Shown: positions 1 to 12,413, numbered from the stretch's first letter. The stretch is DNA of 64,000 bases from Symsagittifera roscoffensis (GCF_963678635.1 NC_087066.1:32369301-32433300), one strand, 5' to 3'. Program-made: numbers and translations. Notes: generated by a model not told the origin, from the sequence alone.

Positions 1-1118
1 TGCAGCGTCAGCGGCAATTAAGTTTTTCGAAATTGATTTGATGCAAGTACTTTGCTCTTATTTATCGTTACCAGATTCAAAAAATTTTATTTTGTAATTA
101 CCATAGAATGTGGTGATTGAAATATGAAATTAAAATTGCAAAAAGCCTTTTTTTGTTTGTTAGTAGCCATTGTTTGTTGGGAGGGGAAAATAGGTAATAT
201 ATTACCGGGACAGCCAACCGATCTAAGTTTTGCCGGGCTAGGCGTGAAATCTATCGCTGATCCTTTTCAATGATTCGGCCCAAGAACCAATTTTACAACA
301 TCTTGAACTGAAACTATTTTGCTTCACCCTTAGTGGCTGGAATTTGCTACTCAAATCTCAGCACTATCTCAAAATGATTTGTTCAAAATTTTACTTCGGC
401 CTTTAAATTTGCCGAATTGGTCAAAAATACAGAAATTTAATTTCAAATAAGTTTTACCTACACTAGAAAGAAAAACACAGAAAATAGCATTATCAGTGTT
501 TAGCTGTATAAATTGAATTTCAAGAAATTGTAAACTTAAGAGAGAAACATGTGAAAAGACTCCTGTCGCTTAAAATGGCGGTAAGATATTTAGATATTTG
601 TTTTCCAAGTACTAAATAAGACAGGCTAGTTGAGAAGCAATGGGAAAATTCAAAGTGGAAAAAAATTGAAAAGTGAGCAACGGTGGTTCTGAGTTATATT
701 ACTAATTTCATATAATTTTGATAGACCTTGCTGTGTTATACAGCAACTTTTTTTCTTGTTTAAACTTTAAGTTGGTAAATCCTGGTACTTAAAATTATCC
801 ATAGCTCAAATTAGAACCATTCATTACAGCAAATCATAAACAAAAGTTATTTAATCAATCATAGTAGACCAATTTTTGTGCTCTGTATCATATATTATAT
901 GCTGAGTTCACATAACCGGCAACTTTAGGTGAAATTTGTAAAAACAACTCAAATAAACGCTGTTTTGAACCTTCATCAATAGATGATGTTCATTTTCTTG
1001 CCTCACCCACAACTAAGACCCTTTCTTAGCATATGATTCAATTTCACTACTTGAAATTTTTTTTTGATTTTTTCGTTCTTTTTAAATTATTTTAAATGAA
1101 GCATCGTCTTTTTTTCAG
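1..1118. other. Intron or upstream sequence of the WD40 gene, no exon recognised
   Basis: AT-rich sequence with no convincing exon. A donor-like site near 580 (GCG before GTAAGA) was tested, but the upstream frame needed to join the exon at 1119 meets a stop codon. The stretch ends in a T-rich tract and the AG at 1117-1118, which is the acceptor of the first visible exon, so it is most likely intron. Confidence 0.6.
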
Positions 1119-4100
1119 TGTGTGTTGACGAATGGCAAGCTCACGAAGATGCCATTTCTACTGTGGACATGATGAAGTACTTAAGTGAAGAACTATGGCT
1201 CATTCTCTCATGCAGTGTGGACCTCACCATCAATCTATGGACAATTGATGGGACACACATCGGAGTATTCGGACAGGACAATGCATGGAAGATCCGGAAA
1301 ATGTCGCCTCTTGATAATATGGAAGACGATAAAGAGGAAATAAATGAGGTTAGGGGTTGAGGGTTTCGAATCCCATCATTACCATTTATGTTTTTTTTTT
1401 TCTGAAAAGCATTTTGTCTGAAAAAATTACGCGTATAAGAATGTGGACTTTTTTCGGTTGTACTCGATAGCTTATTGCTCGGAATTTTTCCTTGATTTTA
1501 GAATTTGTAGAAAAATGACACATTACATAAGATTTTGTTTTCATTAATGCCATAACATTTTCATTAATGCCATAATGATTTTTTGTTGCTGCGATGATTA
1601 ATAGTCATCTTATTCCTCATTAATCATCGGCACAGGTGTTTGCCTTTTGACTGAACAGTTTTTATGACACCATTGTCCAGCTAGACCCCAAAACAAATGG
1701 CAGCTTTTTAAAAATAAAAATGAGTGAGTTTATTGTTCCTTTAGAATCGTTCCGAGTCACGTAAGACTTCGGATAACCTGGAAACTCAATCTCTGACCTT
1801 GTCTCAATTGTCCGATAGTCAGATTGTGGAATTACTGAAGAAGTACGTTAAAATAGTAGACGAGGATCTAATCAGGGAGAGATTTGACGTCTGGAAGACA
1901 ACTTCGTTGGGTATGTTACCAGAGTTTGAGAATGTTCATCGACTTAGGAATTTTTAACTTTTTTAAGCTGTAACTACCAATGTACAATCAGAGCGCAACC
2001 TAAAAGATCTGCTAAGATTGAGCCGTAGTTTGCACTTAATACTCTCCGTATACTCTCCGTAAAACATCCATTTTTGATGTGATAATACATGATACATGCT
2101 AAAACCACCAGTTGAAGACTCATACATATTATAGAGATAACTTACATTGATTAACATTTAGAAACCTGATGATTAAATTAGTATCTATTTATACGTAAAG
2201 ACATGTGTACTAGTTCCTATAAGGCACGGTCTCTCAAATGATTCGAGTTCAGTCTCAGCCAGACTTAAGGGCAGAGAACTAAGTTAAAGTTGCTATTAGA
2301 AACTGTCTTATTCTCAACAAGCATAAAAATTGCCTACAAAGCATAGTTTATATCTCACCTAACGCACGAGGGTATAACAATGCCCAGCCAGCAGTGTCAA
2401 AAAAGCCGCTCGGTATTCCGCCCTTCTGGTAGAAAGCTTCCGTGGAACCGCCTACCGAGTGGGAAATTTGGAACTAATAATTATTCTTGCGAATCTTTGC
2501 AAAAGACGGAATAAATCTGCAAAACCTACTCGGACCACTAGCACCAATTCAAAAACCACAAGAACCGGGGCACGAACTACCAATAACAGGTGAAACAAAA
2601 ACAGGTGACACAGTTTAGAGACACGGACCTACGAAAACACGAAAAACGCGTTCAATGGGAAAACCAATGTCAGGGACCTACGAAACCACGAAAAACGCGT
2701 TCAATGGTAAAACCAATGACAACTTCTAGTTAACAAAGGGCCAACTCTGGATGACGTCCCGTGGGAAGAAGTGAACCTGAAAATCCAAAGTTACATTAAC
2801 TTGCGCCTAGGAACCGGAGGAAAGGAAAAATGGAGACATTGGAAGAATTCCTCTGTGGACTTACAGTGCTCGTAGTCAAGAGCAACTTCAAATGCACAGC
2901 ATGCAATGTTGGAGGACTGGAGGCCGACATAATCAGAGATTTAATTGCAGCCAATAGGTCTAATGACGAGGTACAAAAGGATCTACTAGCAGGAACAAAA
3001 TCGCCCGAACAAGCGATAGAAAACCAGATACGTATCCGGAAACATGGAACATCCGGCAAACCGAGTGGTAACACAAACATAAAATCGGAGCCGGAAAATT
3101 TTGTACAAAAAAGGGGCAACTACAAAGCTCAATCACGAGGTGGACTTGGTCGAGGAGCAAAGTCACACAATAGCGGCACCGGTAGATCACCACAAAATAA
3201 ACCTTGTTTCAAATGCGGAAACCCATTTTTAGCAAATCATCTCCAACAGTGTCCGGCATGGGACAAAATCTGCAATAGATGCACAAAGAGGGTTGATTTT
3301 GCTAAACTATGTAAGTCCAGCGAGGTAAACGCGATCCAAGAGAATTCTTCACCAGAACAGGATTTACCAGGGACAGACATGACCGCATACATAAATTATC
3401 TCCAAGCAGGAGATATTATCCCGGGCTAGGAATTAACGCATCCGGATGATACATCAATTGGTCTTATACACTTCGAACATAAAAAGGCAGACACGATCGA
3501 GGATAACAATCTCAAGGGACACCTCATCCGGGTCCGATCAGGAAAAAACCTTTTCTTTAATGCAGACACTGGATCGCCAACTTCTTTTGTCCACGAAAAG
3601 ACAACAACTCTGCCAAAATCCTCCGTGAAATCGGCGAGAAGAATCAAATTGGAAAACAACGATGAGGCTGTTTGTATGATTCGCTTGAATAGATTAAAAA
3701 ATTCCCTCATTCGGTCAACTAATTGCCCCTTTTGAGTCCGGAGGATGGACAGTTCAAACAGCTTCTTTCATAGTGGTGGAAGATAGACGAGCAAACATCC
3801 TGGGACGCAACCTACTACCGCTAATACAACATTTCACTCTAACAAAATTGACAGTGCGGATGCAAAAATTGCAACCTGGGTCAAAACCGCGTGCACAGGA
3901 CTCTGCACACACATAGGGCGTTCAAAAAACCATATGATTTACACTAACTTTTTCGAAGAATTCAAGGCTCTGCAACAACGGAGAAGACGCATCCCCATCC
4001 ACATGCAAGAAAAAGTGGAAAACGAAATACGATCGCTAATTGACCAAGAACACATAACTCATCATGAAAAAAGCAGTGACCGAAAATTCATAAGCCCCAT

Positions 4101-7100
4101 CGTAATAACAGTGAAAAAAATACGTCATGAAAGTTTGCAATGGATTCGAAACAAATAAAGAAATCGATCCACAAAAACAATTATCAAATGCATAATTTTC
4201 AGATTTTGTTAGACAATTTTTCACAATCGGCGCAGGAAGGTTCAAACAAACCGGTTACGACCTATTTTTCAACAATAGATCTACGCTAAGCCTATAGTCA
4301 ACTTTAGACCATTAGACCAAAAAACACGTACAGTGTAACTTTAGCATAATTGGTGTTAGGGCAACCGGAACTTACCAGTTCCAAACAGGCTTCTACGGGC
4401 TCACTGACATGTCCACACAACTGCGGAAAGCTATAGATTTGTCACCAATCAACGAGAAACACACGTTCGCATTTCTAGACGACATCCTGATCATTTCGCA
4501 CGGTATAAAGGAACAACACTCTGAAAAACTCAGAAGGGTCCTTGATAAGTTGGAAACCGGAAACTTGGCTATCTCGGTCGACAAATGTAAATTTGTGTGC
4601 AAATAAGTGTAGTAATAAATGAAAACGGCACAACCCCTATGCAAAAGAAAACAGACGCAACCGTGAACCTGCAGCATCCAAAAACATTCAAACAACTCAA
4701 AAGCTTTATGGTTTTTATTCATCACTTAAGCAAGTTCATTCTAAACCTGGCCCAGCTATGTACCCCATTAAGATCTTTACTATCTAGAGCTAACAAAATT
4801 TACTTTGAATGGAACGAAGATAATAAAAAAGCATTCGAAAATTTATTAAACAGGGTTTAAAACATCACCGAGAACAGACACTTTGTAAGTAATAGAGAAA
4901 CACGCATACCTTGAGACGCTAGCCGTGCCAGTATAGGGGCAGCCCTCAAACAGGAGACACTGGATAGCTGGGCAACCATTGCGGATGCGTCACGTGTCCT
5001 AAATTCGTGTGAACAAATTGAACTGGAACGAACTGGAACTTTTGGCCACGGTATGGGCCAATGAACATTTTAAGTTTTACCTATACGGCAGACGGTTCAC
5101 TTTAATTACAGATCACCAAACATTAGTACGTATTAAGCGCCCATACGTATTAAGGGCCCATAAAGCAACAGAGGTAAAAAAAAACTACTAAAGTAGTTTA
5201 ACTAGGTGGATCGACAGACTTATTCCGTTCGATTTTGACATACATCAGCTATCAGGCAGTTAAATGGGCCTAAATTATTACATTTGAGGACACACGGTTG
5301 GTAAACCACAACCTCCGCCATGCTGGAACGAACATTTTGTTGTCAAACTAATCGATGACTTCGTAAAATGTTCAGATTTCTTAATAAGCAGCATCGCAAA
5401 CATAACTTCGAACGAAAATCCAACCAGAAACCTAGGCACTAAAAAAGCTCAACCGGAACGAAAATTTATCATCTTCAAAATCGGTTAAGACAAAAACTGC
5501 ATTCACTGTTCGAAGTCAATTGTTTCAAATTTTTCGGTTAGCCAATGCACAAATAATTCATAATTCTTCAGATAACAAAAATTCCAATCGCGTGCCATAA
5601 ATCAACAAACAATTAAAACAAGGCATGGCCGTACTACCATTTAAACGGATAGTTAGAAAATGCCACAGTGGCAATCAAATCCAGTTTACCTTCCCACCAA
5701 CTAATTACGCCTTATTCAACGACTTTCTTACTAAACCACCACCGCCCGAACTAACAATTAGCGAAGTGAAACACCAAGTCATCCCGTTATCAGAGAGTTA
5801 TTTATTCCGGAGAGTGGAAAATAACAAAGTAGACGCAATATGCCAGACAATGAAAGGAGAAGAAAAACAGGACAGAGTGTCAAACAGCTACCATGGAGGA
5901 GGAAGACAAGCCATTGTTCCGCTCATGAACATGGTAAAACAGCAGAGATGTGACAATCTAAAAGATTGCTACAGACCCTCTTTTGCAACACCGCTAATCA
6001 GTCAAGGACAATATTTTATTGTAGGACGATAGGGTCGTGACATAGGGACGATAGGGTCGTTACATTGTTTCAACCGAAAAAATTGGAAAAAATGCTATGA
6101 TAAGGGTAAAAATCCTGATGTAATCTCCGGCAAAAAAACATACAACACTCGATGCGGTGGTCGAATCTGACGAAGAAGTCCAGTTGGATTTCGCGGGTCC
6201 ATTACCTGACGAAAAAACGACAAAGCAGTCTCTATGTTAGTGATGGTCGATCGCCTCTCCCGATTCCCTTACGCGAAATTTGTTTAAAAAAATAATAAAG
6301 CTGATACAATCATCCGTTTTTTGCAAAACCATATCATTAAAAACAGCGTACGACGTAATAATCGATGCGATCAAGCACAAGGCTTTCGGGCCAAACGTTT
6401 ATTACATATTGCAAAAGTAACAATATCAAACTAATAATCGCACCAGTGGATGACCACAGGTCAATGGGTATGGTGGAAAGGGTCATTAGAAATTTTAAAA
6501 TGAGACGCGATAATAAAAATCCATAAAACAAACAGGCCATACAAACTTGCGTCGGATGTAGCCGATTTGATTAAAACACTTCGCATAACGCCAATTGCAA
6601 CCACAAAAAATACCCCTTTCGAAGCCCATTTCGGCCGAAAGGCTAACACCACTGAGTAACATTAGCACATAAGCAAAACTGGCCAATTTTCATGGGAAAT
6701 TCATAAGCTATCTTGTTCAAATGAAACGCTACTAACGAAACCGGAATTACCAGCGGAGGCCATGTGGGACCGGAAAAGAATAGCGAGGACGAGCTTGACG
6801 TGGTATACAAGGACACGATAACAACAAAGCAGTGGGACAATCAGTACTTATCTGAACCAACCTTCCTTCCCGCTCCAACAACAGACATCACTGCCAAGAA
6901 CACTCAAGAAATCACAGTGGACAATACTCAGATACCACGAGAAAACCCGGGGAAACAACGAGCTAAAGAGCAACGGGACACTACGACAAATACGGATGCA
7001 ATCACACTTGAGAGCAGCGATGAGGAGTGTGACCAACAACTACTCAAAAAGTTCCTAAAAGGTGCACATCTACCGCTTTCGAACAAACTTTACGTATTAA

Positions 7101-10100
7101 TAAAGCTAAAACAGGCATTCTTAAGCAGAGAAAAAAACCTCTCAGAACACCTAAAAACACGCAAACCAATAAGACTCTTTACAAACCAAGAAAAATAGAA
7201 ACTTGAAAGAGCATTGCTAGGCTTCTTGAAAAACCGATTCAAAGGTCCAGCACTCAATAGATCTAAAACGGGACTTCGGTTGGAACAAGTTGCTAGAAAA
7301 ACGGGAACCATGGAAAAGAAAACCAAAAGTCCCGGCAAATTTGGGGCACAATTCAAAATTATCGAAAACGGGTCAATACTAAATTACTCTCCACACACTG
7401 CGTGGGTGGGAGTGGACGGCAAACAGCCGCGAGTAGTTAGGCACGATGGTCTTGCCTTCATACCGGACCCAAGGGTCTATGAAAAGTGTAGACCGGCGGC
7501 CTTATAGGATTTTGTGGCGTACAAACACCTTCATAGAGCCAAACCACATGTTTCAGAATAAAAGACAATCGACCAGAACACCACAAAGGAGAGAACAACC
7601 ACAAGCCCCAAACTGTCACGGCCGAAAACGATTCACAAAGCCATTCAACAGTCAATAAATCGCAGGTCATTAAGACCTCAAAGGATGCTCAAACCGTTTA
7701 CAAGCAAATCCAAACATACCCAGCGAGCCATTCAATACTCCAGAGACAGTACACCGCACCACCAACAGCAAGCGCGACCATCAGGAAACTTCAGCCCCAA
7801 AAGAAACCCAAAGTCGACCTAAGCAAAGTCCAATTCGAGTGCGGCACCTCAGTTTCTTTATCGTCCGATTCAAATCATAATCGCAAAACGCCATCCCTCG
7901 AAAAAACCGGCCGCTAAAAGGATCGACATTAAAGCCACACACGAGCAGAAGTCCCCGGAAATCAGACGATCCACGAGACCAAGGAAAAGTACACCAGCCA
8001 CAAAATTAGGCAACGCAATTCCAATTAGTCAGATCTCGGACCCTATTGAACTACAGATAACGGTAGCAAAGATCCAAGACTCAGCAACAATCAACAGCAC
8101 GCAAAACAATATTAATGTCAACAAAACAGCAGATACCAACCCATCGCCACAGATTTCTTCCCAGGAGATCATATGCACAAAAATCCATGTGGACACAGCA
8201 ACACAAGAAAATACGCGAGATGCTGGTACGGACAATCACTTGCCGCTCATCAAAACAAGCTCCCGATATGCTCGAAAAACCGTGAACAACCGAGGAATCG
8301 TTCAGCAAGAACTTTGAGAAAGCTATGAACATCCTCCAATGTATCTCACCGATCTGAGGAAATACGATGACCTTCCAATGAGAGAGAGAGAGAACTCATC
8401 ACGCAACAATCAAACAGAACAACCGGACATTCCACACACTGATAGAGACAAAAAAAGAAGGAGGACACCAAAGACACTGAAAAAAGAACAAGAGGTTAGA
8501 AAATTGATTTACTCAATAATTCAAAAAGAGGGAAATGTTATCCGTACGGATATTAGAGTAAACTATCCATTGCTGATATTACATATATGCTATAACCAAT
8601 AGTTGAAGACTCATACATATTATTGAGATAACTTACTTTGATTAACATATAGAAGTCTGATGATTAAATAAGTATCTATTTATACGTTAAAAAAATATGT
8701 ACTAGTTCCTAAAAGGCACTGTCTCTCAATTGATTCGAGAACAATGTTAGCCAAACTTAAACGTAGAGAACTGAATTTATTCTCTACAGGTATAGAAGTT
8801 ATCGACAAAGCATAGTTTATATCTCACCTAACGGACGAGGGTATAATACCGTACAAGCTTAATTTTGAGTGTCGCCTTTCAAAAACGCTCCTTCTGACAA
8901 TTTCATTGGTGTGAAAAAATTCAGTGTTGATCAGCTAACGTTTCTGATGATCAAATTTGTATACGTAAAAGCGGATTTAGGGGCGGGGGAGTTTAAGTTT
9001 TGAAAATCCACCCTCTAGAAAACTCTAGATCCACCTCTCTGTACAAAATTGTTATAGAAATAAGGTTTTCATTATTGTGATCAAACTATTTGCTTAATTT
9101 CTTTTCTCCCTGTCGTAAAAAATATAAGTAAACCATTGTGAGTATCATTTCAACGCTGGACTAATTAAACTCAATGATAGGTAGCATATTTTTTTCTAGC
9201 GCCTTTTTTTAGTGAAGCACTCTAGTTCTGTAAAAGGTAGAATAATTATTATATTTTACCCTGTAAAACTTGCCATTACCTTGCATAGCTTACATCATTT
9301 ATAAAACGTTATTTGGGCAGGTGGTACGTAATCAGAGTTATTGTTGTGACCACTGAAACCGCTTTGCTTTGTAGGAGTGCGCTACTCGGAAGACAGGGCG
9401 GCTAAACGAGAGCGGAAGCAGCCCTCGTTCCAGCGGGACTTCCCCTACCTCTACTCCGACTCCATGGGCAAACCCGCTTTTGGACCACACTATGTAAGCA
9501 GCCGTATATACAATACATATGCACACTAACTGCTTGAGAGTTTATTGCATTTAATGAAAAACTAAGCATGAGTACCATTTGTTCCAGTCTCTTGACACTC
9601 CTGAGTTAGAAGACACTGCACAGTCTATGCCTGAGAAGCCGAAGAGCATCACTGACGACTCCCTCATGCGCAGTGCAGACGCCGCCACAGACGATCAGCT
9701 ACACCAGCAGCGACTAGACATATCCACTCGTGAGTTGCCGCCACTCCAGTAACCATTTCCGCTCACTTTTGAGATCAGTAGCTGCATAAAGTTACGCTGT
9801 GTGTTCAATTGTAAGAGCAGCCCAGTTCCTTCCCCAAAATGTTCACATAATTGGGAATAGTTTGTGAATTCTGCTTTCGACCAGAAAGCTTAAATTTTAC
9901 TGTCTTTTAGGATAACCTAATTCTGAAGGGAAGCTTGTTATAATCCAGGGAGTACAAAATCCTAAAACATAGTTGCAAAAAGCTCTTAAGGAAAACAGAA
10001 AACAATTGGCCTCTGTTGCTTAAAGCTAAGTTATACTAAGCTGTTGTTGGGTTTTCTACGAAGCTGGAAAAACTGGAACTCACTGCCCGCAAACTTATTT

Positions 10101-10376
10101 TGGTGAATGGTTTCAGCTCCCAAACACAAGTTCGAAGAGAGAAATCTGTTCACACGATCCATGCTCCAACGAGACCACGAGAAAAAACTGAGCAAAGCTC
10201 AGGAGACCAGACGAGGAACTATGTGGAACATACACCAGAGAAGCGCCGCTGGGTCCAAAATGTCCACGGCCAAAATATCAGTTGCATCCCAGCAGAAAAA
10301 AGTATCCACTGCATCCCAGATGGGCGCATCTATGGCCCCGAAGTCCAGACTAACAAGTGTGGCGTCCAAACAATGA
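1119..10376 (+). CDS. WD40-repeat protein, WDR49/WDR64-like, C-terminal exons (5' partial)
   Basis: Five exons join in one frame: 1119-1348, 1745-1910, 9375-9493, 9588-9729 and 10117-10376, giving about 304 C-terminal residues. All introns are GT-AG and the phases match (1, 0, 1, 0, 1). The first exon holds the end of a WD40 propeller: a WQAH start of a blade, LSCSVDLTINLWTIDG, then the IGVFGQ..AW signature that I associate with the WDR49/WDR64 family of ciliary or testis WD proteins. The remaining exons are polar and unstructured, with a basic C-terminus rich in S, K and M. The start codon and most blades lie left of the window. The 7.46 kb third intron carries an LTR retrotransposon in the same orientation. 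The family call rests on one blade. A ciliary role is family inference; nothing in the sequence shows it directly. Confidence 0.72.
1349..1744 (+). other. Intron of the WD40 gene
   Basis: Donor GTTAGG follows a GAG codon, and the acceptor is TTCCTTTAG. The sequence is AT-rich. I see only a short local duplication of CATTTTCATTAATGCCATAA near 1540-1575 and no element. Confidence 0.75.
2031..2379 (+). repeat. 5' LTR of the gypsy-type element
   Basis: It matches 8536-8848 over nearly its whole length, with many substitutions; a shared stretch begins AGTTGAAGACTCATACATAT. The right edge is well set at ATAACA (2374-2379). The left edge is uncertain by about 20 bases because the terminal TGTTAT is not conserved here. 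Confidence 0.78.
2380..2829 (+). other. Leader region between 5' LTR and gag remnant
   Basis: It contains an imperfect local duplication: the stretch ACCTACGAAA..CACGAAAAACGCGTTCAATGG..AAACCAATG occurs near 2625-2670 and again near 2678-2722. No recognisable primer-binding site and no long frame were seen. It probably includes the decayed start of gag. Confidence 0.5.
2830..3429 (+). pseudogene. gag remnant with zinc-knuckle region
   Basis: This 199-residue open stretch has a basic, G/R/S-rich middle and a nucleocapsid-like cysteine cluster near residues 127-160. The first knuckle reads C-x2-C-x7-H-x3-C. A second C-x2-C..C follows in which the expected histidine appears to be aspartate. Gag nucleocapsid binds element RNA during particle assembly. 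The frame stops at 3427, just before the protease-like region, which lies in another frame. The N-terminal capsid part is not recognised, so the protein is incomplete. Confidence 0.65.
3540..3890 (+). pseudogene. Retroviral-type aspartic protease remnant
   Basis: The catalytic DTGS signature is encoded at 3565-3576, followed by P-T-S-F. The downstream ILGRN-type motif that closes the fold is encoded around 3797-3815 in a shifted frame. An in-frame stop near 3733 and the frame change show that it is dead. It would have cleaved the element polyprotein. Confidence 0.65.
3934..5191 (+). pseudogene. Reverse transcriptase and RNase H remnant (gypsy type)
   Basis: Several broken frames carry RT landmarks in order. 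There is a GRRIPIH-like start and a SPIVITVKK block (3934-4120). A TGFYGLTDM block and the catalytic FLDDILIIS motif follow at about 4388-4500, then an LAISVDKCKF block (4565-4600). The connection region spans 4620-4860. The RNase H part at 5009-5190 shows ELELLATVWANEHFKFYLYG and then TDHQTL, typical of Ty3/gypsy. Stops and frameshifts occur between almost all blocks, and the segment between the first two RT blocks is degraded. Confidence 0.82.
5192..6660 (+). pseudogene. Integrase remnant
   Basis: The clear parts are the catalytic-core start (VQLDFAGPLPDE, about 6179-6215, then DRLSRFPYAKF) and a later block with GMVERVIRNFK near 6467-6500, matching the region around the catalytic glutamate. 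A C-terminal TPFEAHFGRKAN block follows near 6610-6645. The stretch 5625-6032 is open for 135 residues but I cannot assign it with confidence. Stops interrupt the core. Integrase would insert the element cDNA. Confidence 0.68.
6661..8535 (+). pseudogene. Unassigned coding-like region between integrase and 3' LTR, ending in a polypurine tract
   Basis: About 1.9 kb lies between the last integrase block and the 3' LTR, long for a plain gypsy element. Open pieces at 6764-7198 (144 residues, charged), 7214-7507 (97 residues, basic, with a YSPHTAWVGVDGK stretch) and 8339-8602 (very basic) lie in changing frames. The sequence is A- and C-rich on the plus strand like the rest of the element. It may be an integrase C-terminal extension plus an additional ORF. 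I see no signal peptide or membrane segment that would support an envelope protein. The polypurine tract is 8523-8535. Confidence 0.45.
8536..8848 (+). repeat. 3' LTR of the gypsy-type element
   Basis: It starts TGTTAT immediately after the purine tract AAAAAGAGGGAAA. It ends ATAATA where the 5' copy has ATAACA. It aligns to 2031-2379 with scattered substitutions and small gaps. Confidence 0.82.
8849..9374 (+). other. Rest of the large WD40-gene intron
   Basis: AT-rich intron sequence ending in the acceptor TTTGCTTTGTAG. A short segment (about 8967-9036) has inverted ends resembling GCGGATTTAGGGG and its rough complement, like a shrunken hAT-type MITE, but it is too degenerate to call. Confidence 0.6.
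9730..10116 (+). other. Last intron of the WD40 gene
   Basis: Donor GTGAGT and acceptor GGTTTCAG. It joins codons in phase 1 and holds no recognisable element. Confidence 0.7.
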
Positions 10377-10583
10377 TGATTGAAAACATTGGCGCAGTTC
10401 CCTTTAGTGTGTCAGAACTTAGATCGATTTTTTCTTAAATTACTAATGTAACATATCTCAGAAAACTCACATATAAATTAAAGTATTTTTTGATCACTTT
10501 TTGCTAAACCTGTAAGTTAAGTTATTGGACACACTGGTTATGTTGAGGTATTTGAGCTGAAGTTACTTCGATAATGATATTTC

Positions 10584-10589
10584 AATAAA
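10584..10589 (+). terminator. Candidate poly(A) signal of the WD40 gene
   Basis: A canonical AATAAA lies 208 bases after the stop codon at 10374-10376, followed by T-rich sequence. Confidence 0.5.
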
Positions 10590-11224
10590 TTTTTGTGACC
10601 ACATTTTAGAAAGTCAAGAGAAACTCTTGGGCGATAGCAAAGCGGTGGAGTATTGGTGAGCGCTTAATAAACTAACCATCAGATCATGGAAACCGAAACA
10701 GATGCACTTTGGTTAAAAAAACTTAGAAGAAAGCTTTATGCAATTGGTGCTGATGTTTTAGTATATGATGATAACTTCAAATATTCCGTATGTTCATTAG
10801 ACAAAGTTGAAAGCTAATGAAGTATTATACCGTTCTCGATGTCTTCTCAATGACTTTCTGCACTTTCCACTCTTTTTTGAACCTATTTTATTTTGTATGA
10901 TATTATAACAAAAAAGCATTGGTGTACTTAAATAGCTTTAATTATCTAAAAAAGTTTCTCAATTACATGAAAATCATAAGGTGCCGTCTGGTGGTAAAAA
11001 AGTTTGCTGCGTCAAAAAATTGATGCCAAATCAAGAAGAACTCAGCTCAAAAAATTACTTAAGAATGAATATTTCAACCAACTTTTGAAGCGTAGCTCAA
11101 CAGCAAACAATAAAAAATCCTCCCTATCATCAAACAGATCACTTTTTACAATGTTTTAAAATCCTAGCACAAAATTTCAAAAAATGAAATTTTTATATAT
11201 ATGGTAATATGGAAATTGTTCCTC
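10590..11224. other. Intergenic sequence
   Basis: No coding exon was recognised. Its right end (about 11141-11220) resembles sequence just beyond the Penelope-like element (about 12440-12490), so part of it may belong to that element as a flanking repeat. Confidence 0.5.
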
Positions 11225-12147
11225 AGGTATGTGGATGACATTGTTAGAACAGTCAGAGGGGAGCCGAGTTGTCTTCTCGATGCCGCCAATTCTCTTCATC
11301 CAAATTTGCAGTTCACTCTAGAGAAAACTAATTCGGAGGGAATTTGCCGTTCCTGGATTTGAACATAAATGTATCGCAGGGTAGGCGTGTAACTTGCAGT
11401 TGGTATCAAAAACCAACAGATACAAGGACTATACTGAACTATAGAAGCTGCGACCCAACTCAGTATAAGCGTAGTGTTATCCAAGGCACTGTACACAGGG
11501 TTTTTAGTAGTACATCTAGCTGGGAGCAATTTGATAAGGCTATGGAAACTAATAGGGCGCAATGGCTGACAAATCAGTACCCTGAAAATTGGTCCGCAAA
11601 GGTGGCTTCAGACGCCTTGTGCAAGATCATCGAGGGTAAGGGCAAGCCCCTGGATAGTGACAGAGGTTTGTCAGTTCAATCACCAAAGGATGGGAAGCCC
11701 CCAATGCTGATGGTGCAATATAGAGGTAACCAGAGCCAATATTTTGCTAACAGGTTACGAAAATTAACTAACGTTCAAGTGGTTTTCACCACAAGAAACC
11801 TACAATCATGTTTACCATCACTGAAGTCAGCATTTTCTAATGACCTCAAGTCAAGAGTGGTTTATAAACTGTCATGTAGTGGATGCACTTCCACCTATGT
11901 CGGACAAACTGTTCGAAAATTGACCACTAGAATTGAGGAACATAAGAAAGCAGACTCACCGGTAGGACTCCACCTTCAGCAATGCCAACTTGAGGGAAAT
12001 AGCGCAGATCTTAGTTGGGAAATTATAGATAGGTCAAACAACCAAACAAAATTGCTAACACTAGAGGCAATACATATCAGGAAAGAGAAACCGGGCTTGA
12101 AGACGCGCGATGAGTTTAGGAGCAGGGAGTTAACACTGAAAATTTAG
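11225..12147 (+). pseudogene. Penelope-like retroelement, 3' part: end of reverse transcriptase plus GIY-YIG endonuclease
   Basis: The sequence opens with the RT catalytic YVDDIV motif (about 11228-11245). One frameshift near 11336-11352 leads to an LPFLDLNI block and a YQKPTDT..LNY block typical of Penelope-like RTs. A linker follows, then a GIY-YIG nuclease domain: VVYKLSC..C.STYVGQT near 11860-11910, then R-x2-EH and a later conserved glutamate (EAIHIRKEKPGL). In this family the two domains act together in target-primed insertion. The frame after the shift is open to a stop at 12145-12147 (267 residues). Everything upstream of the catalytic RT motif is missing, so the copy is dead. It lies between host genes on the plus strand. 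Confidence 0.83.
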
Positions 12148-12413
12148 TCCCAATATTTTTTTGGTTTTTTATTCAAAACGTACATATCTAAATCGAAATT
12201 ATGACAGAAACTTCCAGACAAATTAATTTTAAAATGTTTAATTATTTTTTTAGAGGTTAAAAGTATTTTAATCTTAATAGTAATTTAGAGGTCAACTGTG
12301 ATTGGCTAATTTTTTATCATGATGGTTTAGAACCAAATTGTATGTGATTTAGTGTAAATAACATTTGTAAATTGATGTTTTATCGTCATTTAGAGTAGTT
12401 CATTGTAAAAATC

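Larger units (their letters stand above)
2031..8848 (+). mobile_element. Degenerate Ty3/gypsy-type LTR retrotransposon inside a WD40-gene intron
   Basis: Diverged direct repeats (about 2031-2379 and 8536-8848) flank gag, protease, reverse transcriptase, RNase H and integrase remnants in gypsy order. The 3' LTR starts TGTTAT directly after a polypurine tract (8523-8535); the 5' LTR ends ATAACA, so the termini form an inverted repeat. The coding part has many stops and frameshifts, and the LTRs differ at many sites, so the copy is old and inactive. A possible CCGTA target duplication follows the 3' LTR (8849-8853). CCGTA also occurs near the 5' end (2023-2027, 2046-2050), but the exact 5' edge is blurred, so this is tentative. 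The tRNA primer site was not identified. The copy is in sense orientation with the host gene. Confidence 0.85.

Noticed and set aside
540-590. Possible exon ending at a GTAAGA donor near 580
   Set aside because: The reading phase required by the next exon gives an in-frame stop (TAA) just before the donor.
5625-6032. A separate host gene of 135 residues within the LTR element
   Set aside because: It lies between RNase H and integrase remnants in the element's own orientation, so it is element-derived even though the domain is not identified.
10100-10438. Alternative 112-codon frame over the last WD40-gene exon
   Set aside because: The frame set by splicing from the previous exon (phase 1) is the one ending at 10376; the alternative overlaps the acceptor and has no support.
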